From assembly GCA_905234005.1 (NCBI GenBank), contig CAJOFW010000032.1, positions 1-22,943 of the forward strand: DNA of 22,943 bases. The letters are read 5' to 3'. Positions 1 to 7,866 of this stretch are shown here, in pieces (positions within the stretch are counted from its first letter, which is position 1; each line of letters starts with the position of its first letter). Origin of the DNA: an uncultured Oscillospiraceae bacterium (GTDB lineage Bacteria; Bacillota; Clostridia; Oscillospirales; Oscillospiraceae). The position numbers were made by a program, and so were the translations under genes. The notes below the pieces were generated by a model. It ran no database searches. It worked only from the letters and a program-made list of their open reading frames with translations, and was not told the origin of the DNA.

Positions 1-903
1 GTGCAAAACACCTTCGGCGGCGTCACGGAGATCGACACATACGAGACGGACGGCGTGCTGTTCGTCCTGACCGATCGCGGCGTGTGCGTCCTCTTTCTCG
101 CAAACGGCGACGGGACGTTTTCCGAGGTCACCGGCTTCAGGCCCCTGAACGGCCGGTTCTGCGCGGCAGACCCCTACGGCCCGCAGCCGTATCCCTGCCG
201 GCTGATGGGGGCGGACGGCGCCGTCATCGAGCCGGTGTACGAGGCCCGGTTTTCGACGGGCTATGTGCCCGTGTACGTGATCGACGTGCCCGAGGGTCAG
301 GACTGCGCGTTTCTCGAATACGGCGTGGACGCGGACGGAACGCCGCGTTACGAATACGGCCGCACCGACTGCTATCTCGTCACCGACGCGCACGTCTGCT
401 TCACCCGGGAGCAGGTACGCGGCGCGGCGGCGGGGCCGGACTTTCTCGCGGCGTACGAGGCATACCGCCGGTCGCTTCTCACGACCGAACCCGACGCGGT
501 GAGCGATCACGCCTCGCTCGGTCAGCCCGGGGGCTACGCGCTGTGGACAAGCACCGCCGCGCCGCCGTCGCTCACGATCACATGGGAGGGCGGCACGGCG
601 CTTGTCGCCTGGGGAGGAAACAGCTTCGACGAGGCCGTTTACCCCGGCGATACGCCGTACTTTACCCGCAAGACGGCGTGCGCGGCGGACGTGACGGCGC
701 TTCTGGACGCGGAAGAGGTCACGGAGGATATGCTGCGGACGGCGGCCGCCTCCGCGCTCTCCGAAGCGGCCGCGTCGGCGTCCCCGTGGTCGGCGTTCAC
801 GACGCCGTACGCGACGACGCGGACGTGGTACGTCCCGCCGCCGGAGGACGCGCTCGCCCTCGCAGAAGAGGTCTTCCGCGAGCTGACCGCCGAAGGGGAA
901 TAA
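1..903 (+). CDS. Hypothetical protein, 5' end probably cut by the window edge
   Basis: The frame is open from the first base and runs 300 codons to a TAA at 901-903. A GTG at position 1 could be read as a start, but no ribosome binding site is visible, so the true start is probably outside the window. The protein is rich in short beta-prone, Asp/Gly/Thr stretches, with no membrane segment in the visible part. The last ~70 residues are Ala-rich and probably helical. No family was recognised and no catalytic motif stands out. Third codon positions are strongly G/C as in neighbouring genes, so it is very likely a real gene. It converges on ilvE and shares with it the inverted-repeat terminator that starts 8 nt after its stop codon. 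Confidence 0.7.
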   Translation: MQNTFGGVTEIDTYETDGVLFVLTDRGVCVLFLANGDGTFSEVTGFRPLNGRFCAADPYGPQPYPCRLMGADGAVIEPVYEARFSTGYVPVYVIDVPEGQDCAFLEYGVDADGTPRYEYGRTDCYLVTDAHVCFTREQVRGAAAGPDFLAAYEAYRRSLLTTEPDAVSDHASLGQPGGYALWTSTAAPPSLTITWEGGTALVAWGGNSFDEAVYPGDTPYFTRKTACAADVTALLDAEEVTEDMLRTAAASALSEAAASASPWSAFTTPYATTRTWYVPPPEDALALAEEVFRELTAEGE

Positions 904-910
904 ACGCGAA

Positions 911-944
911 AGCAAAAAGGAGCGCCGAAGCGCTCCTTTTTGCT
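911..944. terminator. Bidirectional intrinsic terminator between converging genes
   Basis: A perfect 15-bp inverted repeat (arms 911-925 and 930-944) surrounds a CGAA tetraloop. The GC core is GGAGCGC/GCGCTCC, flanked by A5 on the left and T5 on the right, so it can terminate transcription in both directions. It serves the gene ending at 903 on the plus strand and ilvE on the minus strand. Confidence 0.85.
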
Positions 945-959
945 GCGATTTTTCATAGA

Positions 960-1005
960 GAATACAAAGCTCTATTTATTCCTTTTCTTTCAGGAAAAAG
1001 TATCA
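960..1005 (-). repeat. Stop-codon-abutting hairpin repeat, copy 1 (after ilvE)
   Basis: Read on the minus strand, this begins at the ilvE TGA and continues directly with TACTTTTTCCTGAAAGAAAA, then an A/T-rich tail ending in GTATTC. The copy at 17961-18007 has the same design fused to the metQ stop codon. This copy has a poorer stem (CTTTTTC/GAAAAG) and no U-tract after it, so it is not a classical terminator. The true terminator for ilvE lies further on at 911-944. Confidence 0.6.
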
Positions 1006-2070
1006 GCAGACGGGGACGACCCAGCCGAAGGGGTCTTCGGTTTTGCCCCACTGGATGCCGGTGATCGTGTCGTAGAGCTTCTGCGTCAGCTCGCCGATCT
1101 CGAAGTTGTTGACCGTGTACTGCCTGTCCTTGTAGCTGATCTCTCCGATCGGGGAGATGACGGCGGCGGTGCCGGTGCCCCACGCCTCCTCGAGGGTGCC
1201 GTCCTCGGCGGCGGCGATCAGCTCGTCCACGGAGATGTCACGCTCCTCGACCTCGTAATTCATCCTCTTGAGCACGTCAATAACGGATTTGCGGGTGACG
1301 CCGGGCAGAACGGTCAGCTTCTCGACGGACGGCGTGACGACCTTCCCGGCGATCTTGAACATGACGTTCATGGAGCCGACCTCCTCGATGTACTTCTGCT
1401 CCACGCCGTCGAGCCACAGCACCTGGCTGAAGCCGCGCCGCTCCGCCGCGTCGCTGGCGTGCAGGGAGGCGGCGTAGTTGCCGCCGCACTTGGTGTAGCC
1501 CGTACCGCCGCGGACGGCGCGGACCTCCCGGCTCTCGATGGCGATCTTGACGGGGTTCAGCCCCTCGGGATAATAGCAGCCCACCGGCGAGCAGATGATG
1601 CAGAACAGATAGGTCTTCGCGACGTGTACGCCCAGATGGGCGTCGGTGGCGAAGATGAACGGGCGGATGTAGAGGCTGGTGTCCGGCTCGGAGGGGACCC
1701 AGTCCCTGTCGGTCTCAACCAGCGTCTTGAGCGCCTGGAGGTAGATGTCCTCGGGCACGGGCGGGATGCACAGCTTCTCGGCCGAACGGTTCATGCGGCG
1801 GATGTTCTCGTTGGGACGGAAGAGCTGGATTTTGCCCTCGGCGGTGCGGTACGCCTTCAGGCCCTCAAAAATCTCCTGCGCGTAGTGGAGCACCATGGTG
1901 GACGGCTCCAGAGACAGAGGCCCGTAGGGGACGATGCGGGCGTCATGCCAGCCGATGCCCTCGGTATAGTTCATGAGAAACATATGGTCGGAAAAATAGG
2001 TTCCGAAGGGGATGCCGTCCATCGAGGGCTTCTGCTTCGGCATGGTCGTGCGGGTGATGGTGATCTCCAT
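1003..2070 (-). CDS. ilvE: Branched-chain amino acid aminotransferase
   Basis: This is a class IV PLP-dependent aminotransferase that interconverts leucine, isoleucine and valine with their 2-oxo acids, using 2-oxoglutarate/glutamate, in the cytoplasm. The 355-residue protein matches the class II BCAT length. It contains the early GIGWHDARIVPYGPLSLEPS and EIFEGLKAYR segments, and the hallmark RAVRGGTGYTKCGGNYAAS, with the PLP lysine at about residue 194. The later EVGSMNVMF and EEAWGTGTAA segments also fit. The ATG at 2068-2070 was chosen because AGGAGG lies 10 nt upstream (complement of 2081-2086). An in-frame ATG 8 codons earlier would place that site inside the gene. It is monocistronic with its own promoter. 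The leader is only about 35 nt, so no T-box or other long leader RNA controls it. Confidence 0.96.
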   Translation of the reverse strand: MEITITRTTMPKQKPSMDGIPFGTYFSDHMFLMNYTEGIGWHDARIVPYGPLSLEPSTMVLHYAQEIFEGLKAYRTAEGKIQLFRPNENIRRMNRSAEKLCIPPVPEDIYLQALKTLVETDRDWVPSEPDTSLYIRPFIFATDAHLGVHVAKTYLFCIICSPVGCYYPEGLNPVKIAIESREVRAVRGGTGYTKCGGNYAASLHASDAAERRGFSQVLWLDGVEQKYIEEVGSMNVMFKIAGKVVTPSVEKLTVLPGVTRKSVIDVLKRMNYEVEERDISVDELIAAAEDGTLEEAWGTGTAAVISPIGEISYKDRQYTVNNFEIGELTQKLYDTITGIQWGKTEDPFGWVVPVC

Positions 2071-2111
2071 GGTAGATGATCCTCCTGTTGCCATTCATGA
2101 ATATTATGTGT

Positions 2112-2140
2112 ATTATAAGCGCATTCGCGGGCAAGTGCAA
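2112..2140 (-). promoter_or_regulatory. Sigma-A-type promoter of ilvE
   Basis: On the minus strand a TTGCAC -35 (2135-2140) and a perfect TATAAT -10 (2112-2117) are separated by 17 bp. Transcription would start near 2105, leaving a ~35-nt leader before the ilvE ATG at 2070. The divergent lipoprotein operon has its own promoter about 130 bp away. Confidence 0.75.
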
Positions 2141-2227
2141 GATGGCAGAGCGGGGAATTTTCACAAATCTTCGCCGGTTTGCGCCGCGTCCGCCGGCGTG
2201 TGTGCCGGATCGGACAAACTTTTCGTA

Positions 2228-2274
2228 TTTTTTTGTAACTTTCTCTTTGCTTTTCGTAACCACTGTGATATAAT
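2228..2274 (+). promoter_or_regulatory. Extended -10 promoter of the lipoprotein/two-component operon, with TGTRA-like repeats
   Basis: TATAAT at 2269-2274 is preceded by TGA, giving an extended -10. The -35 is weak (TTGCTT at 2247-2252, 16-bp spacer). Upstream are TTTTTTTGTAAC and TTTTCGTAAC motifs. TGTAAC (2234), CGTAAC (2255) and TGTGAT (2264) fall at multiples of roughly 10 bp. The same words recur at the promoter at 14072-14108, suggesting a shared activator. Confidence 0.6.
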
Positions 2275-2313
2275 GAGCGGGAATAAGCAAAAAGGTTACA
2301 AGCGAGGTGCGCC

Positions 2314-2346
2314 ATGACACAACTGCAAACGGGGTGCGCGCCATGA
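2314..2346 (+). CDS. Possible 10-codon upstream leader ORF overlapping the lipoprotein start
   Basis: An ATG at 2314 with GAGGTG just upstream reads MTQLQTGCAP and stops at a TGA (2344-2346) that overlaps the ATG of the next gene as ATGA. The sequence around the two start codons is duplicated (GGTGCGCCATGA and GGTGCGCGCCATGA). This could be a translational-coupling leader, or a by-product of that local duplication. Its translation is not shown by sequence alone. Confidence 0.3.
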   Translation: MTQLQTGCAP

Positions 2347-3608
2347 AGCCGCCCGTCCGGCTGACGGCGCTGCTTCTCGCGGCGCTGCTGACGCTGCTTT
2401 GCGCGGGCTGCTCCGCGGCGGGGGCCGAACAGCTCTACGCCCTGCCCCGGCTGACCGGGGAGTATGTCCAGCTCGAGGAGCTGATCGACGGCTACATCAG
2501 CGGCGGCGGCGAGTACGCGGCCCCGCAGGGCGGCGCCCACCGGCAGGCCGTGCAGCTGCGTGATCTCGACGGCGACGGCGTTTCGGAGGCTGTCGCGTTC
2601 CTCGCGGACAGCGCCCACACGCCGGTCGTGTGCGTCTACCGCCTCGGCGAGGCGGGCGATTACGAGCTGTCCGGCTCGATCGAGGGCGCGGGCAGCGCGA
2701 TCGGCAGCGTCGAATACGCCGACCTCACCGGCGACGGCGCGGAGGAGCTGGTGCTGCTGTGGCAGCTCTCCGGCGACGTGCGGCTGCTCGCCGTGTACGC
2801 CATCCGGGACGCGGGCGTCACGCAGCTTCTGAGCGCCGACTGCTCGACGTTTTTCGTGAGCGATCTTAACGGCGACGGCGACGGCGAGCTGCTTGATCTC
2901 ACGCTCGACGGCGCGTCCGGCACGCTGACGCGGTATGTCTTCGACAGCCGGGGCAAGGCGGAGAGCACCGCCGCGAGCCTCTCGGACGGCGTAACGGACG
3001 TGCTGCGGGCCAGGGTGGGCTATCTCTCCGACGGCGCCCTGGCGCTGTTTGTGGAGAGCGCGTGGCAGGACGGCGAGCTGATCACCGACGTATTCACCGC
3101 CGGCAGCGGCGGTCTTGCGAACATCACCCTCGGCGCCGGGGGCCGCAGCGGTACGCTCCGGGCGGCCGGGGCCTTCGCGGCGGACATCAACGCCGACCGG
3201 GTGATGGAGCTGCCCGAGGCCTCGGGCGCGCTCTTAAACTGGTACAGCCTCGACTCGCTGGGACGGCGCACGCTGGCGCTCACGACGTACCACGACTACG
3301 ACGACGGCTGGTACCTCGCCCTGCCCGACGCGTTCCTGAACGGCACGCTGCGCGTGACGACCGAGGACGCGCTCCCGGGCGAGACGGAGACGACGTTCTC
3401 CCTCGCCGGCGAGGACATTCTGACGATATACACGCTGACAGGCGAAAACCGCCTCGACCGCGCCGCGGAGGACGGACGCGTCCTGCTGGCGGAGAGCGGC
3501 GCGACCGTCTACGCGGCGGCGATCACCGCGTCCGACGCGGTCACGGCGGCGGATTTGGCCGCGGGCTTCCGGCTCATCTACGCCGAGTGGCAGACGGGCG
3601 ATCTGTGA
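2343..3608 (+). CDS. Lipoprotein with FG-GAP/VCBS-like Asp-rich repeats
   Basis: This is a 421-residue protein with a basic start, a hydrophobic segment at about residues 7-20 and an LCAGC lipobox-like site, so it is probably a lipoprotein anchored outside the membrane. The body carries several DxDGDGxxE-type calcium-loop repeats: DLDGDGVSEAVAF, DLTGDGAEELVLL, DLNGDGDGELLDL and the degenerate DINADRVMELPEA. These resemble the FG-GAP/VCBS blades of beta-propellers. The ATG at 2343 was chosen because it starts the signal sequence. A GTG at 2307 in the same frame would add 12 residues before it. The gene is first in an operon, 16 nt before a response regulator, so the protein may sense or modulate an extracellular signal for that system. 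That role is inference; no enzyme motif was seen. Confidence 0.85.
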   Translation: MKPPVRLTALLLAALLTLLCAGCSAAGAEQLYALPRLTGEYVQLEELIDGYISGGGEYAAPQGGAHRQAVQLRDLDGDGVSEAVAFLADSAHTPVVCVYRLGEAGDYELSGSIEGAGSAIGSVEYADLTGDGAEELVLLWQLSGDVRLLAVYAIRDAGVTQLLSADCSTFFVSDLNGDGDGELLDLTLDGASGTLTRYVFDSRGKAESTAASLSDGVTDVLRARVGYLSDGALALFVESAWQDGELITDVFTAGSGGLANITLGAGGRSGTLRAAGAFAADINADRVMELPEASGALLNWYSLDSLGRRTLALTTYHDYDDGWYLALPDAFLNGTLRVTTEDALPGETETTFSLAGEDILTIYTLTGENRLDRAAEDGRVLLAESGATVYAAAITASDAVTAADLAAGFRLIYAEWQTGDL

Positions 3609-3624
3609 AGGAGGATTCCATACA

Positions 3625-4314
3625 ATGAAAAAGGTACTGGTACTGGAGGACGAATCCAGCATCCGCAGCTTTGTGGTGATAAATCTCAAGCGCTCCGGCT
3701 ACGAGCCGATCGAGGCGGAGACCGGCGAACAGGCCCTCGAGCAGCTCCGGCAGAACCCGGACATCAAGGTCGCCCTGCTCGACGTGATGCTCCCGGACAT
3801 CGACGGCTTCGAGGTGTGCCGCCGCATCCGGGCCAGCGACTCGAAGATCGGCATCATCATGCTCTCCGCCAAGGCGCAGGAGATGGACAAGGTAACGGGC
3901 CTGATGACCGGCGCGGACGACTACGTCACAAAGCCGTTCTCCCCCGCCGAGCTGACCGCCCGCATCGACGCCCTGTTCCGCCGCACCGGCAGCGACGAGG
4001 CGCTGGAGGATCCCGGCGAGCTGCGGCACGGGCCATTCCGCCTCAACACCCGCAACCGCACGCTCGAGAAAAACGGCGAACGCATCAAGCTCACGCAGAT
4101 CGAATACTCGATCATCAAGCTTTTCATGGACAACCCCGGCAAGGCGCTGTCACGCGAGGACATCTTAAACGCCGTCTGGGGCCGGGACTACTTCGGCGAG
4201 CTGAAGATCGTGGACGTGAACATCCGCCGTCTGCGCATCAAGATCGAGGACAACAGCACCATCCCGACCTACATCACGACGGTCTGGGGCTACGGCTATA
4301 AATGGGGCTTCTGA
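3625..4314 (+). CDS. OmpR/PhoB-family response regulator
   Basis: This is a 229-residue DNA-binding response regulator. The receiver domain (about 1-118) has the acidic pair E8/D9, the phospho-acceptor Asp53 in LLDVMLPDIDG, Ser81 in MLSAK, and Lys103 in TKPF. A winged-helix trans_reg_C domain (about 133-229) follows, ending with TTVWGYGYKW. Start: ATG with AAGGAGG about 11 nt upstream. It should be phosphorylated by the histidine kinase encoded next, whose start overlaps the end of this gene by 13 nt. The regulon is unknown. The TGTRAT-like direct repeats at 2234-2269 and 14078-14103 are candidate sites, because this family binds tandem direct repeats of 10-11 bp. Confidence 0.95.
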   Translation: MKKVLVLEDESSIRSFVVINLKRSGYEPIEAETGEQALEQLRQNPDIKVALLDVMLPDIDGFEVCRRIRASDSKIGIIMLSAKAQEMDKVTGLMTGADDYVTKPFSPAELTARIDALFRRTGSDEALEDPGELRHGPFRLNTRNRTLEKNGERIKLTQIEYSIIKLFMDNPGKALSREDILNAVWGRDYFGELKIVDVNIRRLRIKIEDNSTIPTYITTVWGYGYKWGF

Positions 4315-5849
4315 ATAATCTCCGGCGCGGCCGCGCGGAGAAAAAGCCCCACGCCGCCGCCGGCCGGCGCGCCGACCCGAAAAAACCGGGCCGCGCCCGG
4401 AAAAAGCCCGCCCTGCGGCTGTGGCACATCCGGGGCCTGCGTATGCGGTGGCTCAGCTCGGGCATCCTCCTGACGGCGGTCATCGCCGCCGCCGTCGTGA
4501 CGCTGTACGGTCTCGGCGTGCGCAGCTACTATTACAGCGCCGTCCGGCTCGGCCTCACCGCGAAGGCGGAGGCCGCCTCGTCGTTCTTCTCCGCCTACAT
4601 GACGCAGACCTACGGCGAGTATTACCAGCGGGCCTACCGCTATACCGAGAGCTTTGAGGACAGGGACTCCATCATCCTCCAGTTCATCAACACCCGCGGC
4701 GTCGTGGAGATCACAAGCTACGGCTTCACCGCCGGCGCGGCCCCCGGCACGCCGGACGTCGAACAGGCGCTGAACGAGAAAACCGTCGGCTCCTGGGTCG
4801 GCCAGAGCAGCGCCACGGACGAGCGGATCATGGCCGTGTCCGCCCCGCTGCTGACGCAGGACGGCTCCGTCATCGGGGCCATGCGCTATGTGACGAGCCT
4901 GCGCCTTGTGACGCGGCAGATCCGGGCCGCGACGCTCCGGGCCGCCGGGCTGGGGGCGCTCGTGCTGTTCGCGGTGGCGCTGTCGAACTTCTGGTTCATC
5001 CGCAGCGTGACCGAATCGCTCGTGGAGCTGACCGCCCTCGCCCGGCGCATATCCGAGGGCGCTTACGGCATTCAGGCCCGCAAGAAGCACGACGACGAGC
5101 TTGGCGACCTGACCGACGCGATCAACGAGATGAGCGTCAAAATCGGCGAGACGGAGCGGATGCAGACCGATTTCATCTCCCGCGTGTCCCACGAGCTGCG
5201 CACGCCGCTGACCGCGATCACGGGCTGGTCGGAGACGATGGCCTACGACGAGACGATATCGGGCGATTCCCGGCGCGGCATCGCGATCATCGCGAAGGAG
5301 TCGGCGCGGCTGACGAAGATGGTCGAGGAGCTGCTCGAGTTCACCCGCATCCAGGACGGCCGGTTCACGCTGAACGTCGAGCCGCTCGATATGGCGGACG
5401 AGCTGTCCGACACGCTGTTCGGCTACAGCCAGCTTCTCGAGCAGGAGGGCGTGACGGTCGAATACACCCCGCCGGAGACGGCGCTGCCGCCGGTTCTCGG
5501 CGACCCGGCCCGGCTGCGGCAGGTGTTTTTGAACATCCTCGACAACGCCGCGAAATACGGCCGCGCCGCCGGACGCGTCGTCGTGACCATCGGCGCGACG
5601 GACAGGTGGGTCGTCATCTGCTTCCGCGACTACGGCCCCGGCATCCCGGAGAACGAGCTGCCCCTCGTCAAGCGCAAGTTCTACAAGGGCAGCGGCAAGG
5701 AGCGGGGCAGCGGCATCGGCCTGTCCGTGTGCGACGAGATCGTCACCCGGCACAAGGGCCGCCTCGAGCTGGAGAACGTGACGGACGGCCACGGCCTGCT
5801 CGTCACGGTCATGCTCCCTGTCATCGACGAGAGCGACCTCAAGATATAA
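4302..5849 (+). CDS. Membrane sensor histidine kinase
   Basis: This is a 515-residue HAMP-HisKA-HATPase_c kinase, the partner of the preceding response regulator. It has a strongly basic cytoplasmic N-terminus (1-48), TM1 at about 51-73, an extracytoplasmic sensor region at about 74-208, and TM2 at about 211-233. A HAMP linker (about 232-285) follows. His297 lies in FISRVSHELRTPLTAITGW. The N box is NILDNAAK (411-418), G1 is DYGPGIP (443-449), and G2 is GSGIGLSV (469-476). The start at 4302 lies inside the regulator gene. No good Shine-Dalgarno precedes it, so translation is probably coupled. The sensed signal is unknown; the sensor domain was not recognised. Confidence 0.95.
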   Translation: MGLLNNLRRGRAEKKPHAAAGRRADPKKPGRARKKPALRLWHIRGLRMRWLSSGILLTAVIAAAVVTLYGLGVRSYYYSAVRLGLTAKAEAASSFFSAYMTQTYGEYYQRAYRYTESFEDRDSIILQFINTRGVVEITSYGFTAGAAPGTPDVEQALNEKTVGSWVGQSSATDERIMAVSAPLLTQDGSVIGAMRYVTSLRLVTRQIRAATLRAAGLGALVLFAVALSNFWFIRSVTESLVELTALARRISEGAYGIQARKKHDDELGDLTDAINEMSVKIGETERMQTDFISRVSHELRTPLTAITGWSETMAYDETISGDSRRGIAIIAKESARLTKMVEELLEFTRIQDGRFTLNVEPLDMADELSDTLFGYSQLLEQEGVTVEYTPPETALPPVLGDPARLRQVFLNILDNAAKYGRAAGRVVVTIGATDRWVVICFRDYGPGIPENELPLVKRKFYKGSGKERGSGIGLSVCDEIVTRHKGRLELENVTDGHGLLVTVMLPVIDESDLKI

Positions 5850-5856
5850 CCGCGCC

Positions 5857-5886
5857 ATACAACCGCAATATAATACAACCGCAATA
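5857..5886. repeat. Two 14-bp direct repeats, 16-bp period, in the yqhQ leader
   Basis: ATACAACCGCAATA occurs at 5857-5870 and again at 5873-5886. The block is AT-rich compared with its surroundings and lies between the histidine kinase stop and the yqhQ ribosome binding site. No terminator is visible in this gap, so the two units may be cotranscribed. Confidence 0.7.
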
Positions 5887-5928
5887 ACCGCATTGTATCG
5901 CATTTTATAAGGAGACATCGCAGACCAT

Positions 5929-6891
5929 ATGGAAGACAAAAAATCCTGCGCGTTCCGCACGTCCATCGGCGGACAGGCGCTGATCGAGGGCATCCTCATG
6001 CGGGGCGTGGACAAGCAGTCCATCGTCATCCGCTCCGAGGACGGCCTGGTGACAAAGGTGGAGCCGCTGAGCCTGTACAAGGACAGGCACCCCTGGGCCG
6101 GGTGGCCGTTTGTGCGCGGCGTCATCAATTTCGTCGACAGCATGGCCAGGGGCATGAAGGCGCTGACGTACTCGGCGCAGTTCCTGCCCGAGGAGGAGCA
6201 GGAGGAGCCGTCGAAGCTCGATCTCTGGATCGAGGAGAAGGTCGGCTCCGAGAAGGCGGAGAAGGTCATCATCGGCATCGCGATGGTGATGGGCTTCGCG
6301 CTCGCCATCGGGCTTTTCGTGTTTCTGCCGACGCTGCTCGTCGGGCTGATCCCCGGCCTGCGCACAGGGCACGACGGCCTGCGCACGCTGCTCGAGGGCG
6401 TCGTCAAGATCGCGATTTTGCTCGGGTATATGTACGGCGTGTCGCAGATGAAGGACATCAAGCGCCTGTTCTCGTACCACGGCGCGGAGCACAAGACCAT
6501 CTTCTGCTACGAGCACCGCAAGCCCCTCACGGTCGAAAACGTCCGGGAGGAGAGCCGCTTCCACCCCCGCTGCGGCACGAGCTTCATCCTCGTCGTCGCG
6601 ATCATATCCATCTTCGTGTTCATCCTCGTGAACGCGTTCCTCGGCGTGGACAACGTGTTTCTGCGGATGCTGCTCAAGATCGCGCTGCTGCCCGTCGTCG
6701 TCGCGGTCACATATGAGCTCAACCGCTGGCTGGGCCGTCACGACGACCTGCCGTTCGCCCGCGTTCTCTCGTGGCCGGGCAAGCAGCTCCAGCACATCAC
6801 GACAAAGGAGCCGGACGACGGCATGATCGAGGTGGCCATCACCGCCCTGAAGCTCGTCATCCCCGATCAGGCCGGCGCGGACGCGCTGTAA
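5929..6891 (+). CDS. yqhQ: DUF1385 family membrane protein (YqhQ-like)
   Basis: This 320-residue protein belongs to the DUF1385/YqhQ family, a conserved Firmicutes membrane protein of unclear biochemical function. The family hallmark GGQALIEGILMRG is at residues 14-26. Hydrophobic segments lie at about 113-143, 155-175, 218-240 and 245-265. The conserved polar motifs YHGAEHKTI (His184, Glu187, His188) and FHPRCGTSF (His212, Cys215) suggest a metal site. The ATG at 5929 has AAGGAG about 15 nt upstream, a longer spacing than usual. Its place just before prmC is common in Clostridia and supports the assignment. The metal site is inference. Confidence 0.9.
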   Translation: MEDKKSCAFRTSIGGQALIEGILMRGVDKQSIVIRSEDGLVTKVEPLSLYKDRHPWAGWPFVRGVINFVDSMARGMKALTYSAQFLPEEEQEEPSKLDLWIEEKVGSEKAEKVIIGIAMVMGFALAIGLFVFLPTLLVGLIPGLRTGHDGLRTLLEGVVKIAILLGYMYGVSQMKDIKRLFSYHGAEHKTIFCYEHRKPLTVENVREESRFHPRCGTSFILVVAIISIFVFILVNAFLGVDNVFLRMLLKIALLPVVVAVTYELNRWLGRHDDLPFARVLSWPGKQLQHITTKEPDDGMIEVAITALKLVIPDQAGADAL

Positions 6892-6966
6892 CCGCTCCCC
6901 GGTCCGACGGCTTTTTCCGCCGCCGCGCAAAGGCAGCGCAATAAACAGAAAGACACGGATAACGCT

Positions 6967-7836
6967 ATGGCCAGGACCTACAACGACATCTACATCGAGA
7001 CGCGCCGCGCCCTGCGTGACGCGAACATCGAGGGCTACGCGCTCGAGGCGAAGCTCATCGTGGCGCAGGCCGCCGGCAAGACGACGGCGCAGCTTCTGCG
7101 CGATCTGCACCTCTACGTGCCCGACGAGCTGTACGAGAGCGCGCGCGAAATGACGCGCCGCCGTCTCACCGGGGAGCCGGTCGCCTACGTGACCGGCGGC
7201 TGGGAGTTCTGCGGCGTGCCGCTCGTCATCACGCCCGACGTGCTGATTCCGCGCGGGGACACGGAGCTGATGGCGGACGAGGCCGTCCGCCTGTTCAGCG
7301 GCCGCACCGGAACGCCCCGCATCCTCGACCTGTGCGCCGGCTCGGGCTGCATCGGCTGCGCCCTCGCCGTGCGTATGCCGGGGGCGAAGGTCACGCTCGT
7401 GGACATCTCCCCCGCCGCCCTCGCCGTGGCCGGACAGAACGTCGCCAAAAACAACCTCGGCACCCGCGTGAGCTGCCTGAGCGCCGACGCGACGGCCAAG
7501 CCGCCGATGTACCTCGGCCGCTTCGACCTCATCGTGTGCAACGCGCCGTACATCCCGACGGCGGAGCTTTCCACTCTCGACGCCTCCGTGCGGAAGTACG
7601 AGCCGTACAAGGCGCTCGACGGCGGGGTCGACGGTCTCGACGTCATCCGCCCCGTCATCGCGCTGTGGAGCAGCATCCTCCGCCCCGGCGGGACGATGAT
7701 GCTCGAAATCTGCGAGGGGCAGTATCCGGCCGTGAAGGCGCTTCTGGAGCAGGCCGGGTTCGACAGCGTCCGCGCCGTACAGGACCTCGGCGGCACCGAC
7801 CGCGTCGTCGCAGCCCGCTATACGCGCAACGCATAA
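6967..7836 (+). CDS. prmC: Peptide chain release factor N5-glutamine methyltransferase, with altered NPPY motif
   Basis: PrmC (HemK) methylates the Gln of the GGQ loop of release factors RF1 and RF2 using S-adenosylmethionine, raising termination efficiency. The 289-residue protein has the usual two parts: an N-terminal helical domain (about 1-75) and a Rossmann methyltransferase. SAM motif I is ILDLCAGSGCIG (119-130) and the acidic D146 is in VTLVDIS. Two positions deviate. The substrate-binding NPPY is NAPY (192-195), and PRPDTE, usual before the SAM fold, is PRGDTE (95-100). It lies 75 nt after yqhQ; no strong Shine-Dalgarno was seen. Identity is secure from overall layout; full activity is less certain because of the motif changes. 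Confidence 0.9.
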   Translation: MARTYNDIYIETRRALRDANIEGYALEAKLIVAQAAGKTTAQLLRDLHLYVPDELYESAREMTRRRLTGEPVAYVTGGWEFCGVPLVITPDVLIPRGDTELMADEAVRLFSGRTGTPRILDLCAGSGCIGCALAVRMPGAKVTLVDISPAALAVAGQNVAKNNLGTRVSCLSADATAKPPMYLGRFDLIVCNAPYIPTAELSTLDASVRKYEPYKALDGGVDGLDVIRPVIALWSSILRPGGTMMLEICEGQYPAVKALLEQAGFDSVRAVQDLGGTDRVVAARYTRNA

Positions 7837-7866
7837 GAAAGCCCCCAACACCACCCCCGTAAAACC

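Noticed and set aside
940..2079. A 379-codon plus-strand frame opposite ilvE
   Set aside because: ilvE is a complete, motif-rich gene with promoter and ribosome site; the opposite frame shows no family features.
4296..7854. Very long minus-strand open frames (hundreds of codons) opposite the kinase, yqhQ and prmC
   Set aside because: They are shadows of well-supported plus-strand genes in GC-rich DNA. They have Arg/His/Asp-rich composition, no motifs and no ribosome sites.
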